A DNA stretch of 64,000 nt. Origin: Erwinia_E haradaeae_G (GTDB lineage: Bacteria > Pseudomonadota > Gammaproteobacteria > Enterobacterales > Enterobacteriaceae). The first letter of the stretch is position 1, and every line of letters starts with the position of its first letter. The notes beneath the pieces are model-generated. The model saw only the letters and a list, made by a program, of their open reading frames with translations. It ran no database searches and was not told where the DNA came from. The translations under genes and the position numbers were made by a program. The stretch lies in assembly GCF_900698955.1 (NCBI RefSeq), contig NZ_LR217720.1:434001-498000 (forward strand), in the 5' to 3' direction. This document shows positions 1-9,716 of the stretch, piece after piece.

Positions 1-116
1 CATGGTTAACTGTAGATGTGAATAAAATGGAAGGGATCTTTAAATATGTTCCTGGACGTACTGACCTTACTGCAGATATTAATGAACACCTGATCGTCGA
101 GCTTTACTCTAAATAA
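1..116 (+). CDS. rpsD: 30S ribosomal protein S4, 3' end only (partial)
   Basis: Reading in the frame that ends with TAA at 114-116 gives the C-terminus of ribosomal protein S4, ending in the motif ADINEHLIVELYSK, which is nearly identical to E. coli RpsD. The 5' part lies outside the window. S4 binds 16S rRNA early in 30S assembly and, in E. coli, represses its own operon translationally. It lies 23 bases upstream of rpoA, the conserved end of the alpha operon (rpsM-rpsK-rpsD-rpoA-rplQ). The final 38 codons are intact. Identification is firm from the tail alone plus the neighbours. Confidence 0.95.
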   Translation, partial: WLTVDVNKMEGIFKYVPGRTDLTADINEHLIVELYSK

Positions 117-139
117 AGTAGGATTCAAGAGAGGACATA

Positions 140-1141
140 ATGCAGGGTTCTGTTACTAAATTTTTAAAACCGCGCTTAGTGGATATTGATCAAATAAGCT
201 CGAGATGTGCGAAAGTGACTCTTGAGCCTTTAGAGCGTGGATTTGGCCATACTCTAGGGAATGCATTACGCCGTATTTTGTTATCATCGATGCCAGGCTG
301 TGCTGTGACTGAAGTTGAGATTGATGGTGTTTTACATGAGTACAGTACTAAAGAGGGCGTTAAAGAGGACATTTTAGAAATTCTTTTGAATATAAAAGGG
401 TTAGCAATTATACTTTATGGGAAAGATGAAGTAACTCTTTCGTTGCATAAAACTGGTGTAGGTCCGGTAATGGCAGGGGACATTACTTATAATGCCGATG
501 TTGAGATTATGCAAAAAACACATTTACTATGTCACCTAACGAACGAAAACGCTAGTATTAGTATGCGTATCAAAGTACAGCGTGGTCGCGGTTATGTGCC
601 AGCTTCTTCGAGAGTGAATGCTGTATTAGATGAGCGTGCGGTCGGTACATTGTTAATTGACGCTTGTTACAGTCCCATAGAGCGTATTGCCTATAATGTT
701 GAGTCAGCGCGTGTAGAGCAGAGAACTGATTTAGATAAATTGGTGATAGAGATTGAAACAAACGGCACTATTGATCCTGAGGAGGCCATCCGAAGAGCAG
801 CTACTATTTTATCAGAACAATTAGAGGCATTCATTGATTTAAGAGATGTACGTCAGCCTGAAATTAAAGAAGAAAAACCAGAATTTGATCCCATTTTATT
901 ACGTCCGGTGGATGATCTAGAATTAACTGTGCGTTCTGCTAATTGTCTTAAAGCAGAGGCTATTCACTATATTGGTGATCTAGTACAGCGTACTGAGGTA
1001 GAGCTTCTGAAGACACCTAATCTAGGTAAAAAATCTCTTACTGAGATTAAAGATGTGCTAGCAGCTCGTAGCTTATCTCTTGGAATGCGCTTAGAAAATT
1101 GGCCGCCAGCTGTACTAATTAATAATCTAATCGTAGGTTAA
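140..1141 (+). CDS. rpoA: DNA-directed RNA polymerase subunit alpha
   Basis: A 333-residue protein, against 329 in E. coli, colinear along its length. The N-terminal domain (about residues 1-235) carries the dimerisation and assembly region with HTLGNALRRILLSS. The linker has KEEKPEFDPILLRPVDDLEL, and the C-terminal domain (about 250-325) keeps the DNA- and activator-contact helix region (RSANCLKAEAIHYIGDL). Alpha nucleates assembly of the beta and beta' subunits and contacts UP elements and activators. The last residues (after NWPPA) differ and run four longer than E. coli, which is probably neutral drift. A GAGAGG ribosome binding site precedes the ATG. It is co-transcribed with rpsD and rplQ. 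Confidence 0.98.
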   Translation: MQGSVTKFLKPRLVDIDQISSRCAKVTLEPLERGFGHTLGNALRRILLSSMPGCAVTEVEIDGVLHEYSTKEGVKEDILEILLNIKGLAIILYGKDEVTLSLHKTGVGPVMAGDITYNADVEIMQKTHLLCHLTNENASISMRIKVQRGRGYVPASSRVNAVLDERAVGTLLIDACYSPIERIAYNVESARVEQRTDLDKLVIEIETNGTIDPEEAIRRAATILSEQLEAFIDLRDVRQPEIKEEKPEFDPILLRPVDDLELTVRSANCLKAEAIHYIGDLVQRTEVELLKTPNLGKKSLTEIKDVLAARSLSLGMRLENWPPAVLINNLIVG

Positions 1142-1165
1142 GCTTTTCGTAAGGAGGAGAAGTAT

Positions 1166-1537
1166 ATGCGACATCGTAAAATTGGTCGCAAACTCAACCG
1201 TAATAGTAGCCATCGTCAGGCTCTGTTCCGTAATATCGCTATTTCTTTGGTGCATCATGAGGTAATTAAAACCACCTTACCAAAAGCAAAAGAATTACGC
1301 CGTATCATTGAGCCATTGATTACACTGTCTAAGGTGGATAGTGTAGCTAATCGTCGCCTAGTATTTGCTCGTATTCGCAACAACGAAGTAGTAGCGAAAT
1401 TATTTACTAAACTTGGCCCGCAATTTGCGCACCGTCAAGGTGGTTATACACAAATATTAAAATGCGGTTTTCGACTGGGTGATAATGCTCCAATGGTTTA
1501 TATTAAGTTCCTTGATCGTTTGGAAACACAAGAATAA
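1166..1537 (+). CDS. rplQ: 50S ribosomal protein L17
   Basis: A 123-residue basic protein starting MRHRKIGRKLNRNSSHRQAL, the hallmark N-terminus of bacterial L17 (E. coli 127 residues). It binds 23S rRNA near the exit-tunnel side of the 50S subunit. The slightly shorter C-terminus lacks the non-conserved acidic/alanine tail of E. coli. An AAGGAGG Shine-Dalgarno sequence lies about 8 bases upstream of the ATG. It is the last gene of the alpha operon, 24 bases after rpoA. No clear intrinsic terminator is visible directly after it. Confidence 0.98.
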   Translation: MRHRKIGRKLNRNSSHRQALFRNIAISLVHHEVIKTTLPKAKELRRIIEPLITLSKVDSVANRRLVFARIRNNEVVAKLFTKLGPQFAHRQGGYTQILKCGFRLGDNAPMVYIKFLDRLETQE

Positions 1538-1731
1538 TACATTCTGGTAAAATCACAACACTTTATATTGGTACACTTTTATATTTGGATAAAATGTATA
1601 CATATGATGCGTGTTTTTTGTATAAGGATGAGTGTGTGAGCTGCAGTGTATAAAATATCAGATATATTATATAATATTAGATTCATATCAAGTGTATCGC
1701 TTGTTTCTATGAATAATTGAGTATGTTATAA

Positions 1732-2070
1732 ATGAAGAATTATAGATCAGAAAGCACTTCTATAACAGTACGTGACTTACATGGTTACTTAATTTTTTTT
1801 GAAAATTGGAGTGAGCATGTTGCTAAAGAGCTAGCAAAAGAGGAAGGCATCGAACTCAGTCTGGCACATTGGGAAATTATATATCTTGTACGTCACTTCT
1901 ATTTAGAATTTAATATTTCACCAACAATACGTATGTTAGTTAAAGCAATAGAACAAAGACACGGAAAAGAGCATGGAAATAGTCGTTATCTTTTCCGCCT
2001 TTTTCCCAAAGGTCCAGCTAAGCAAGCAACTAAAATTGCTGGTCTTCCAAAACCTGTGCAGTGTCTTTAA
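1732..2070 (+). CDS. tusE: Sulfurtransferase TusE (DsrC/TusE family)
   Basis: A 112-residue protein of the DsrC/TusE family (E. coli TusE 109 residues). Conserved blocks are visible: HWEIIYLVRHFYLEFNISP and the C-terminal GNSRYLFRLFPKGPAKQATK followed by IAGLPKPVQCL. The penultimate cysteine (Cys111) is the one that accepts sulfur from TusD and hands it to MnmA for 2-thiolation of U34 in Lys, Glu and Gln tRNAs. The first roughly 15 residues align poorly with E. coli, so the exact start is less sure; the ATG used gives the family length. No other tus gene lies in the window. It stands alone, 194 bases after rplQ. Confidence 0.95.
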   Translation: MKNYRSESTSITVRDLHGYLIFFENWSEHVAKELAKEEGIELSLAHWEIIYLVRHFYLEFNISPTIRMLVKAIEQRHGKEHGNSRYLFRLFPKGPAKQATKIAGLPKPVQCL

Positions 2071-3209
2071 ATACTTATATATCTGACTAACTTGCTGGTA
2101 TATTTACTAAATTCGTCTTTCTATTAAAAGACTAAATTATGATGATAGATATATCCACATCATACTACCCTATTACATGTATGACGGTTACTGACTATAA
2201 AGAGAGTGGTTACTTATTTATCATGCCTTACAAAAAATCCAAGACCTTGGTGTGACAGTTATAACGTTACTTTGTGAATGTTGTTAAAAATACTGGCATA
2301 TCTTTAATATGAAGCATGTATCATAGCGAGAAAATTTCTGCATTACACCATTTTATATGAAAAAACTGTATCTAGAATGCTTATATTTTTTTAGATATTT
2401 AGCTGTGCTAAAAATATATTATTGAACCTCCTAAGGTTATGAAATATAGTAAGAATATCAAGAATTATTTCATAACACAAATGTAGTTCAGTACATCAAG
2501 ATCCTATCAATCATGAATCTGCATTGTGCTGTATTTGCAGTTTGTAGTGGCGTACTTACAAGTATTGAAATATTTTCATAAATATTTTATATATCTATAA
2601 TGTACAGGATATACATAGCACAAGCGCTTCTTTTTATAGTGAGTGTACGATATATATTATTTTGATAAAACTTCGTAATTCAATTCAAATAAAATGGATA
2701 TTGATTAATATCATAAACGCATAACTAATTATTAGCAGAGTGTTATCTCACTGTAAATCTGATCATATAGATAAGCTCAATATATTTCATAAAATAAAAA
2801 TCATCGAAGTGTGCAGGAGTACATAACGTTATTTAACGTGTCTAGTACTTTTTAATTCTAGATGATTCTGATCTATATTACTAAAGATATATATGCATAT
2901 GGGACGTATTGTTTATATGATACTCATGTGGATTTCTTATAATTAATCGTAATCATGCTTTATATTACTGTCAATTTCATAGAATAAGTGAAGTTACCAT
3001 TGCATTTTTGTGCGTATGGTGTCAAATGTGCGCTACATGTTATGTTCGAAAAAACCTGACTTAAAAGTATTTACAATAATGGAGTTCTTATCACTAACCT
3101 ACATAGGTTATGTTGATAGTGTCGCAATATTTTTGAACGTCATACAATATATTACATTTGTTCTATTATTCACCAACATCAATTTTAATTGAGTATGGAG
3201 TGATTACGA
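2071..3209. other. Gene-free AT-rich spacer (tusE-hldE)
   Basis: No protein-like reading frame or RNA gene is recognisable. One 11-bp perfect inverted repeat lies at 2436-2446/2466-2476. A 60-codon open frame at 3010-3192 just upstream of hldE starts with GTG, lacks a convincing ribosome binding site and resembles nothing I know. Probably decayed DNA that also holds the hldE promoter. Confidence 0.6.
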
Positions 3210-4646
3210 ATGAAGCTTACCCTTCCTGATTTTACGAATGCAAGCGTATTGATCATAGGGGATGTAATGTTAGATCGCTATTGGTGTGGTACTGCTACTC
3301 GAATGTCTCCTGAAGCACCAGTGCCAGTTGTAAACGTGTATACAGTAGAGGAACACCCAGGTGGGGCAGCTAATGTAGCTATGAATATCGCTGCATTAGG
3401 CTCTAAGGCTTATTTAGTTGGTTTAATTGGGATAGATGATGCAGCAGATATTCTTATGAATATCTTGCGGGATCGTCAGGTACAGTGTGACTTAGTGGCT
3501 ACATCCACTCATCCTACAATTATTAAACTACGCATACTCTCACGTAACCAGCAGCTGATACGTCTGGATTTTGAGAAAAGATTTGAAGAGGTGAATGCTG
3601 AGAAAATATATCATAGAATGCAGAATTTACTCTCACAGGTGAGAGTTTTAGTATTATCCGATTATGCTAAAGGAGCTCTCTCCCGTATAAAAGATATCAT
3701 ATCTTTAGCACGTAAAGAAAACATTTCTATTTTAGTAGATCCAAAAGGAAAAGATTTCTCTCGTTATTATGGTGCAACTCTTCTGACGCCAACCTTACAT
3801 GAATTTGAAGAGGTAGTAGGGAAGTGTTACAGTGAAGATGATATTATTGCACGAGGCTTAGCGTTAATAGAAAAGTATGCATTTTCTGCACTATTGATTA
3901 CACGTTCGGAGAACGGTATGACGTTATTGCAACCAGGAAAATCACCTCTGTATCTGCCGACACAAGCAAAAGAAGTTTTTGATGTGACTGGCGCAGGCGA
4001 TACAGTGATCGGCGTAATAGCAAGTGCTTTAGCGGCGGGAGAAACACTGGCGGCAAGTTGTTTTTTTGCTAATATAGCTGCAGGTATAGTAGTGGGTAAA
4101 ATTGGAACTGCAACCGTATCTCCAATAGAGATAGAGAGAGCAGTAATAGGTTTTTCAGAGACAGATTCAGGAGAAATAAACGAAGAACAATTGCTTTTTA
4201 TGGTACAAAAAGCTAGAGAACGTGGTGAGAAGATTGTCATGACTAATGGGGTATTTGATCTCCTACATGCCGGACATGTTTCTTATCTTGCTAATGCACG
4301 TAAGTTAGGAGATCGATTAATTGTAGCAGTCAATAGTGACGTATCTACGCGTCGGTTGAAGGGAGTAACACGGCCAATTAATTCTCTCATAAATCGCATT
4401 AGAGTTTTAAATGCTCTTAAAACAGTAGACTGGGTTATTAGTTTTGACGAAGATATTCCGCAACGGATTATTAAGGCGGTTCTTCCTGATATTTTAGTGA
4501 AAGGCGGAGATTATCAAAATAAATCTGAAGATATTGCAGGTAGAAAAGAGGTGTTAGAAAACGGAGGGGATGTCAGGGTGTTAAATTTTGAAGAAGGGAT
4601 TAGTACTAGTAAGATTATTGAAGAAATTATTTCACGCATTAGTTAA
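3210..4646 (+). CDS. hldE: Bifunctional heptose 7-phosphate kinase / heptose 1-phosphate adenylyltransferase
   Basis: 478 residues (E. coli HldE 477). The N-terminal ribokinase-type (PfkB) domain runs to about residue 318, with PGGAANVAMNIAALG near the start and the signature DVTGAGDTVIG (catalytic Asp) near residue 260. The C-terminal nucleotidyltransferase domain starts around residue 340 with TNGVFDLLHAGHVSYL, including the HxGH nucleotide-binding motif. The two halves make ADP-heptose precursor: 7-phosphate to 1,7-bisphosphate and, after GmhB, adenylylation. The product feeds the LPS inner core, so the organism probably still makes heptose-containing LPS. The start is supported by a TGGAGTG sequence upstream of the ATG. 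A probable terminator follows at 4670-4698. Confidence 0.97.
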   Translation: MKLTLPDFTNASVLIIGDVMLDRYWCGTATRMSPEAPVPVVNVYTVEEHPGGAANVAMNIAALGSKAYLVGLIGIDDAADILMNILRDRQVQCDLVATSTHPTIIKLRILSRNQQLIRLDFEKRFEEVNAEKIYHRMQNLLSQVRVLVLSDYAKGALSRIKDIISLARKENISILVDPKGKDFSRYYGATLLTPTLHEFEEVVGKCYSEDDIIARGLALIEKYAFSALLITRSENGMTLLQPGKSPLYLPTQAKEVFDVTGAGDTVIGVIASALAAGETLAASCFFANIAAGIVVGKIGTATVSPIEIERAVIGFSETDSGEINEEQLLFMVQKARERGEKIVMTNGVFDLLHAGHVSYLANARKLGDRLIVAVNSDVSTRRLKGVTRPINSLINRIRVLNALKTVDWVISFDEDIPQRIIKAVLPDILVKGGDYQNKSEDIAGRKEVLENGGDVRVLNFEEGISTSKIIEEIISRIS

Positions 4647-4669
4647 CTGATATCATTTTTGCTTATTGC

Positions 4670-4698
4670 ATGATGACAATCTCTGTCACCATATTTTT
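4670..4698 (+). terminator. Probable intrinsic terminator of hldE
   Basis: The stem ATGATGACA/TGTCACCAT (eight of nine pairs, one A-C mismatch) has a five-base loop and is followed by a T run at 4694-4698, 24 bases after the hldE stop. The shape and position fit a Rho-independent terminator, with modest stem strength. Confidence 0.5.
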
Positions 4699-5940
4699 AT
4701 AGATGCAATATTTCTAATATTTCCACGTAAATTTTTGAATGATAGAAATTTTGTATGTAATGATTAGCCACCATATCCAGAAAGATAGTTTCACTGGAAG
4801 TGGTAAAGCGCGATTGTATCGTATTCATTTATGCTTTCAGAAATCTGAAAATAGTGATAGATTTAAATAATGCAGTTTATAAGATCTGTATGCATTGTAT
4901 TGTAATAAAATACATGTGCATAAATAAACCACTCGTTTCTATTAATATTTGTATATTGATATTCTATTTAAAACCAATGTAGTATGTAAAGTTGATACTT
5001 TGAGTCATGTAAATATTTTTATAAATTTTTTGTTATAAGGGTAAGCAAGATATTTTATATATTACGATTATTCTATAGTAATAGGTGTGATCATAGAGGT
5101 ATCTTCATATCGGATAATTATCGATTTTTAAAATATTATCGCATAATACAAGAAAATTAGATGTAGCAGATAACGAAAAAACAAGAGGGAGGAAGTAGAT
5201 TCTATTGCTTTATAGATTACAGTATATATATTTCTTCAGAAGGTTTACTGATACTATATATAACATCGCTACATAGAATATATAAGTATTCACTATAACT
5301 ATAAATTTAACTATATTTTTATAGCTCACAATAGAGCTACTGCATTAAAGATAGGAATTATGATGAGCTCCACCTAGGATATGTATAGTATTTTTTCAAT
5401 CTCACTAGATATGCAGTAAATATTAGAGAAAAATATTATAAACGATGTTTGCGAAATAAAAGCGCTTCTTATAGAGAAGAACACTCTCTATTGACAATAG
5501 AGAGATATATTTTCATTCATCGTTTATGTTTAAAATATACTATTATAAAGGATGCAAGCTATAGATAGATTTTTTTGTGGCGATAGCACAATACATATCT
5601 GTGGCGTAAGGTACGCTAGAAGTTTTATACATTGATGAATCTTTACAAATCATTTTTAAAGATTCATCAATGTATATTATATTAATTTCACAATGATCGC
5701 ACCGTTTTTTGTAACAATATATGTGGATTGACATAGGATATATAAACAATATGATCGCTGATCAAGCGTTGTGATTCTTGATACATATTAGTACCGTCCA
5801 ACCATTTTATATCCATAAATATTTACAACTTCATAATTATGACAAAGAAATTTTTTATCATAAGCGCTACTTTTACTAAATTTATTAAATACTATTTTTT
5901 AGTGCAGTCTGTTTGACTTCTTTTATAAAAGGACTACATC
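4699..5940. other. Gene-free AT-rich spacer (hldE-prlC)
   Basis: No gene recognised on either strand. It contains a 10-bp perfect palindrome (5484-5504, CTCTCTATTG around a single central A) and the very strong 20-bp hairpin at 5626-5676 described separately. The short open frames here (4800-4982 plus, 5543-5749 minus) look like chance; the second simply runs through the hairpin. The prlC ribosome binding site (AAAAGGA) is at the right-hand end. Confidence 0.6.
5626..5676. repeat. 20-bp perfect inverted repeat (hairpin)
   Basis: The left arm at 5626-5645 (TATACATTGATGAATCTTTA) is exactly complementary to the right arm at 5657-5676, with an 11-base loop. The perfect 20-bp stem is the longest I found in the window. 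It lies about 265 bases upstream of prlC and almost 1 kb downstream of hldE, so it is not an obvious terminator of either. It could be an inverted duplication from replication template switching, a structured RNA, or a cruciform; the sequence alone does not decide. Confidence 0.9.
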
Positions 5941-8001
5941 ATGGATAATCCATTACTTGCTTCTTTTACTCTTCCTCCTTTTCATTCTATTAATGCTATA
6001 CATATAGTGCCAGCGATAACACAAATTTTACATGAATGTCAAGATACCGTAAATAACATGCTATCTCAAGATAGGCCATACAACTGGAATAATTTTGTCC
6101 AGCCTTTTTTGGAAGTTGATAACAAGATGAGCCGTGCACTTTCACCAGTAAGCCATTTACATTTAGTAAAAAATACCCCTTCATTACGTACAGAATATGA
6201 GAAAATATTACCTATTATTTCTGAGTATAGTACTTGGATTGGACAACATGAAGGGCTATATAAAGCGTACTGTAACCTTAAAGAGGAAGGTGATAGCTAT
6301 GAATCTCTAAGCATTGCACAAAAAAAAGTTGTCGATAATATTTTACGTGATTTTAAATTTGCTGGTATTGGACTACAAAAAGAACAACAAGATCGTTATA
6401 AAGAGATTTCTATCCGTTTATCCATATTATCTTCCATATATAGCAATAATGTTCTCGATGCTACCATGGGTTGGAGTAAATTAATTACAGATCAAAGTGA
6501 TCTGGAGGGTATCCCAGAACGTATGATAGAAGATATGAAAGCGCAAGCAGTACAGAAGGGGCAGCATGGGTGGCTTTTGACTTTAGATTTACCAAGCTAT
6601 CTAGCAGTGATGACATATTGTAATAATCGATCTATACGAGAAGAAGTATATTATGCATATGCTACACGTGCCTCTGATCAAGGTCCGAATGCTGGGAAAT
6701 GGGATAATACAGAGATAATGTCTGAAATATTAGCATTGCGTCATGAATTATCTCAGATTCTTGGTTTTGAGTCTTATGCTGCTCAATCTCTTTCAACTAA
6801 AATGGCAGAAAATGTATCTCAAGTTATGCATTTTTTGTATGATATAGAAAAATGTGTACAATCACAGGCAGAAAAAGAAACCACTCAGTTATATGCTTTT
6901 GCGAAAGAAATGTATAAAATGCATATTTTAGAACCATGGGATATGGCATTTGTGAGTGAAAAACAAAAACAGCATTTATTTCATCTTTCTGATGAAAAGA
7001 TACGTCCTTATTTTCCAGAGCATCGCGTATTAAATGGACTATTCATAATACTCAACCGCGTTTATGGTGTTAATACTACAGAACGTCATGATGTTGAGGT
7101 TTATCATGAAGATGTGCGTTTTTTTGAGCTATTTGATGAAACTAACACGCTCCGTGGAAGTTTTTTTCTTGACTTATATACACGGGATAATAAGTGCAGC
7201 GGGGCATGGATGGATGAATGTATCGGCCAGATGCGCATGTCAGATGGTAGGCTTCAAAAGCCAGTAGCTTATATCACTTGTAATTTTCATCGCCCCGCTG
7301 GCGGTAAAATAGCGCTATTTACTCATGAGGAAATAATTACTCTTTTTCATGAGTTTGGGCATGGATTACATCATATGTTAACAGAAATTGAAATATGCGG
7401 AGTATCGGGAATTAATGGGGTACCGTGGGATGCAGTAGAATTACCGAGTCAACTTATGGAAAACTGGTGTTGGGAACCAGAGGTGTTAGTATTACTGTCT
7501 GGGCATTACAAAACGCACGCACCATTACCTCAAGAATTTGTTCATAAAATTGTATCAGCAAAAAATTATCAGAGCGCATTGTACATACAGAGACAGCTCG
7601 TCTTGTCTTTATTTGATCTGTGTTTACATTCTGAGAGAAATCCCAATGACGATTTACAAGTTTTAGTGATGTTTAAGGAGATACAACATCGTATTTCTAA
7701 GATACAAGAACCAGAATGGAGTCGTTTCCCTCATACCTTTAACCATATCTTTTCTGGTGGTTATGCAGCAGGATATTATAGTTATTTATGGGCTAATATT
7801 CTAGCCGCAGATGCTTGGTCTCGTTTTAAGATGGAAGGAATTTTTAACCGGAAAACTGGGCAGTCATTTCTTGATAATATTCTTACACAGGGTGGCGCTG
7901 AGCAGCCAATGACTTTATTTTATAGGTTCCTGGGAAGGGCACCAAAGATAGACGCTATGCTCAATCAATATGGAATTCCATTAATAAGTGACGAAAGGTA
8001 A
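5941..8001 (+). CDS. prlC: Oligopeptidase A (M3 zinc metallopeptidase)
   Basis: 686 residues (E. coli PrlC/OpdA 680), starting MDNPLLASFTLPPF in line with the E. coli start. The M3 family zinc motif HEFGH is present in LFHEFGHGLHHML, followed by the downstream ELPSQLMENWCWEP block holding the third zinc ligand (Glu). The enzyme is a cytoplasmic thimet-type oligopeptidase that degrades short peptides, including cleaved signal peptides. An AAAAGGA ribosome binding site precedes the ATG. The stop is only 7 bases before rsmJ, preserving the E. coli prlC-rsmJ pair, so the two are probably one transcript. No inactivating change is seen. Confidence 0.97.
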   Translation: MDNPLLASFTLPPFHSINAIHIVPAITQILHECQDTVNNMLSQDRPYNWNNFVQPFLEVDNKMSRALSPVSHLHLVKNTPSLRTEYEKILPIISEYSTWIGQHEGLYKAYCNLKEEGDSYESLSIAQKKVVDNILRDFKFAGIGLQKEQQDRYKEISIRLSILSSIYSNNVLDATMGWSKLITDQSDLEGIPERMIEDMKAQAVQKGQHGWLLTLDLPSYLAVMTYCNNRSIREEVYYAYATRASDQGPNAGKWDNTEIMSEILALRHELSQILGFESYAAQSLSTKMAENVSQVMHFLYDIEKCVQSQAEKETTQLYAFAKEMYKMHILEPWDMAFVSEKQKQHLFHLSDEKIRPYFPEHRVLNGLFIILNRVYGVNTTERHDVEVYHEDVRFFELFDETNTLRGSFFLDLYTRDNKCSGAWMDECIGQMRMSDGRLQKPVAYITCNFHRPAGGKIALFTHEEIITLFHEFGHGLHHMLTEIEICGVSGINGVPWDAVELPSQLMENWCWEPEVLVLLSGHYKTHAPLPQEFVHKIVSAKNYQSALYIQRQLVLSLFDLCLHSERNPNDDLQVLVMFKEIQHRISKIQEPEWSRFPHTFNHIFSGGYAAGYYSYLWANILAADAWSRFKMEGIFNRKTGQSFLDNILTQGGAEQPMTLFYRFLGRAPKIDAMLNQYGIPLISDER

Positions 8002-8008
8002 TATATTG

Positions 8009-8763
8009 ATGCAAATTTGCTTGTTAGATGAATCAGGTGAAATAGGGAGTCATAGTGCGTCTATATTAGCAACTCGATTGCAGCTGAAACATGATAAAAA
8101 TGCATTACTGGCATTAGTTATCAAGCCATCATATCTTGAACTGCGCAAAAGAGATGAGCCTTTACTTGGAGGCGTTTCAGTGAATTTTTCTTCTAAGCAA
8201 GCTACTTATAGACGTAAATTTGGTGGCGGACGGCATGAAGCAATAGCCAAGGCAGTAGGTATAAAGGGAAATTATTTTCCAGACGTACTAGATGCGACCG
8301 CAGGGTTGGCCCGTGATGCTTTTGTTCTAGCGTCATGTGGTTGTCGAGTACGAATGTTAGAGCGTAATCCTATTATTTCAGCACTACTTGAAGACGGACT
8401 ACGACGTGGATATTCTGATCATGAAATTGGTTTCTGGCTACGTGTACGTCTAATATTATTACATACCCCTAGTCTATTTTGTTTAAGTAATATTACCCCC
8501 AAACCAGATGTGATCTACCTGGATCCCATGTATCCAAATAAAAAAAAAGTGCATTAGTAAAGAAAGAAATGCGTATGCTGCAGTGTTTAATAGGAGTCGA
8601 TCAGGATGCAGATCAGTTGTTAGAGTGCGCGCGACTACTTGCAAAAAAACGCGTAGTCGTTAAGCGTTCACGATATGCTCAATCATTAGCGGGTATAAAA
8701 ACAGATAATTATATAAATACTATAAATCATCGTTTTGACATTTATACCCCGATACACATATGA
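8009..8763 (+). pseudogene. rsmJ: 16S rRNA m2G1516 methyltransferase RsmJ, split by a frameshift in a poly(A) tract
   Basis: The first frame (8009-8557) gives MQICLLDESGE through the SAM-binding block PDVLDATAGLARDAFVLASCG to VIYLDPMYPNKKK, then VH and a stop. The second frame resumes SALVKKEMRMLQCLIGVDQD and runs to HRFDIYTP at 8763. Together they match the roughly 250-residue E. coli RsmJ end to end. The break lies in a run of nine A (8540-8548); ten A would restore N-K-K-K-S-A-L-V, the alignment expected from E. coli. The protein methylates G1516 of 16S rRNA. The rest of the second half is free of stops, so the lesion is recent, a sequencing error, or rescued by RNA polymerase slippage on the A tract. 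The start ATG at 8009 follows a GAAAGG sequence inside the end of prlC. Confidence 0.9.
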
Positions 8764-9716
8764 TATCTATGATAATAAATTGTACAATTAAATAGAAAAA
8801 GGATGATATTTCCTATCATAGAAAATTTTAGGACGGATCGAGTTTGGATTATCTCTCAGGTGGATATTGGTATTGTACAATACTCTAGTGTCTAATTAAG
8901 AGTGTATTGTGTAGATATATGAGAGTTCAACAGGAACAATAATTTTCTCTTTTTATATAATACGCACATGGTTATTTATAGGATTCTAATAGAAAAATAC
9001 GAGAGTCTAAGTCTGTATCGGATTTTTTCTTATGGAGAGAAAATACATAGGATGGTTGATAGAAGCTTGATATATTATGTGTAAAACAAATACAGAAATA
9101 CTGCTATGTATTATTGCATAAGTGTCTATATAATACAACAAGTAGTCTACTGTGGTAGATGATTGCTATATATCGTACATTCTTGCCTTTATTAATTAAT
9201 AGTCTACTCTCGATGCTGATTGCTTTAGATAACTTATATTAGTAGATCGATAGATTGCATAAGTTATCCATGTCATCTAAATTTTCTCTATTAATATTAC
9301 TAAATATATGTTTATTTTATGCGTCATTCGTATAGTAATGCATGAAGTATGTATATATCATTATATGATATTAGTAGATTGACAATACATTCGATCTGTA
9401 TCTTGACGTGTGTAGAATGCTATTAATGCTTTACGTATTCTTTCTGATTACCGATAGATAGTAAATATGGAGTTAGTGCTTATAGCTATACGTAGTAGTA
9501 TTTGTATATTAGATATAAGTTTTTGAACCATACGCATGGCTTCATATTTCGCTATGATAGCGAGAAATATAAATTGCGTAAGAAACAGATAATATGTAAA
9601 ACGCTTTTGTTAAAAACATCAAATAGATTCAGTCAATGCTTTTTAATAAAAGCTGTTTATGTAAAGAATATATGTATATTGTCATTGACAATGCCGTGCT
9701 TATAGCAGGATACACT
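8764..9716. other. Gene-free AT-rich spacer (rsmJ-orn)
   Basis: No recognisable gene. An 8-bp outer repeat CTATGATA/TATCATAG brackets 8768-8824 just after rsmJ, and an imperfect hairpin (ATATTTC-GCTA against TAGC-GA-GAAATAT) lies near 9545-9571, upstream of orn. An in-frame upstream extension of orn from 9636 has no similarity to Orn and is judged noncoding. Confidence 0.55.

Noticed and set aside
3010..3192. 60-codon GTG-started open frame just upstream of hldE
   Set aside because: No convincing ribosome binding site, no resemblance to any family, AT-biased composition like the rest of the spacer; short open frames of this size are expected by chance.
5543..5749. 68-codon minus-strand open frame upstream of prlC
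   Set aside because: Its middle is the 20-bp inverted repeat; the frame looks like a by-product of that structure and has no recognisable domain.
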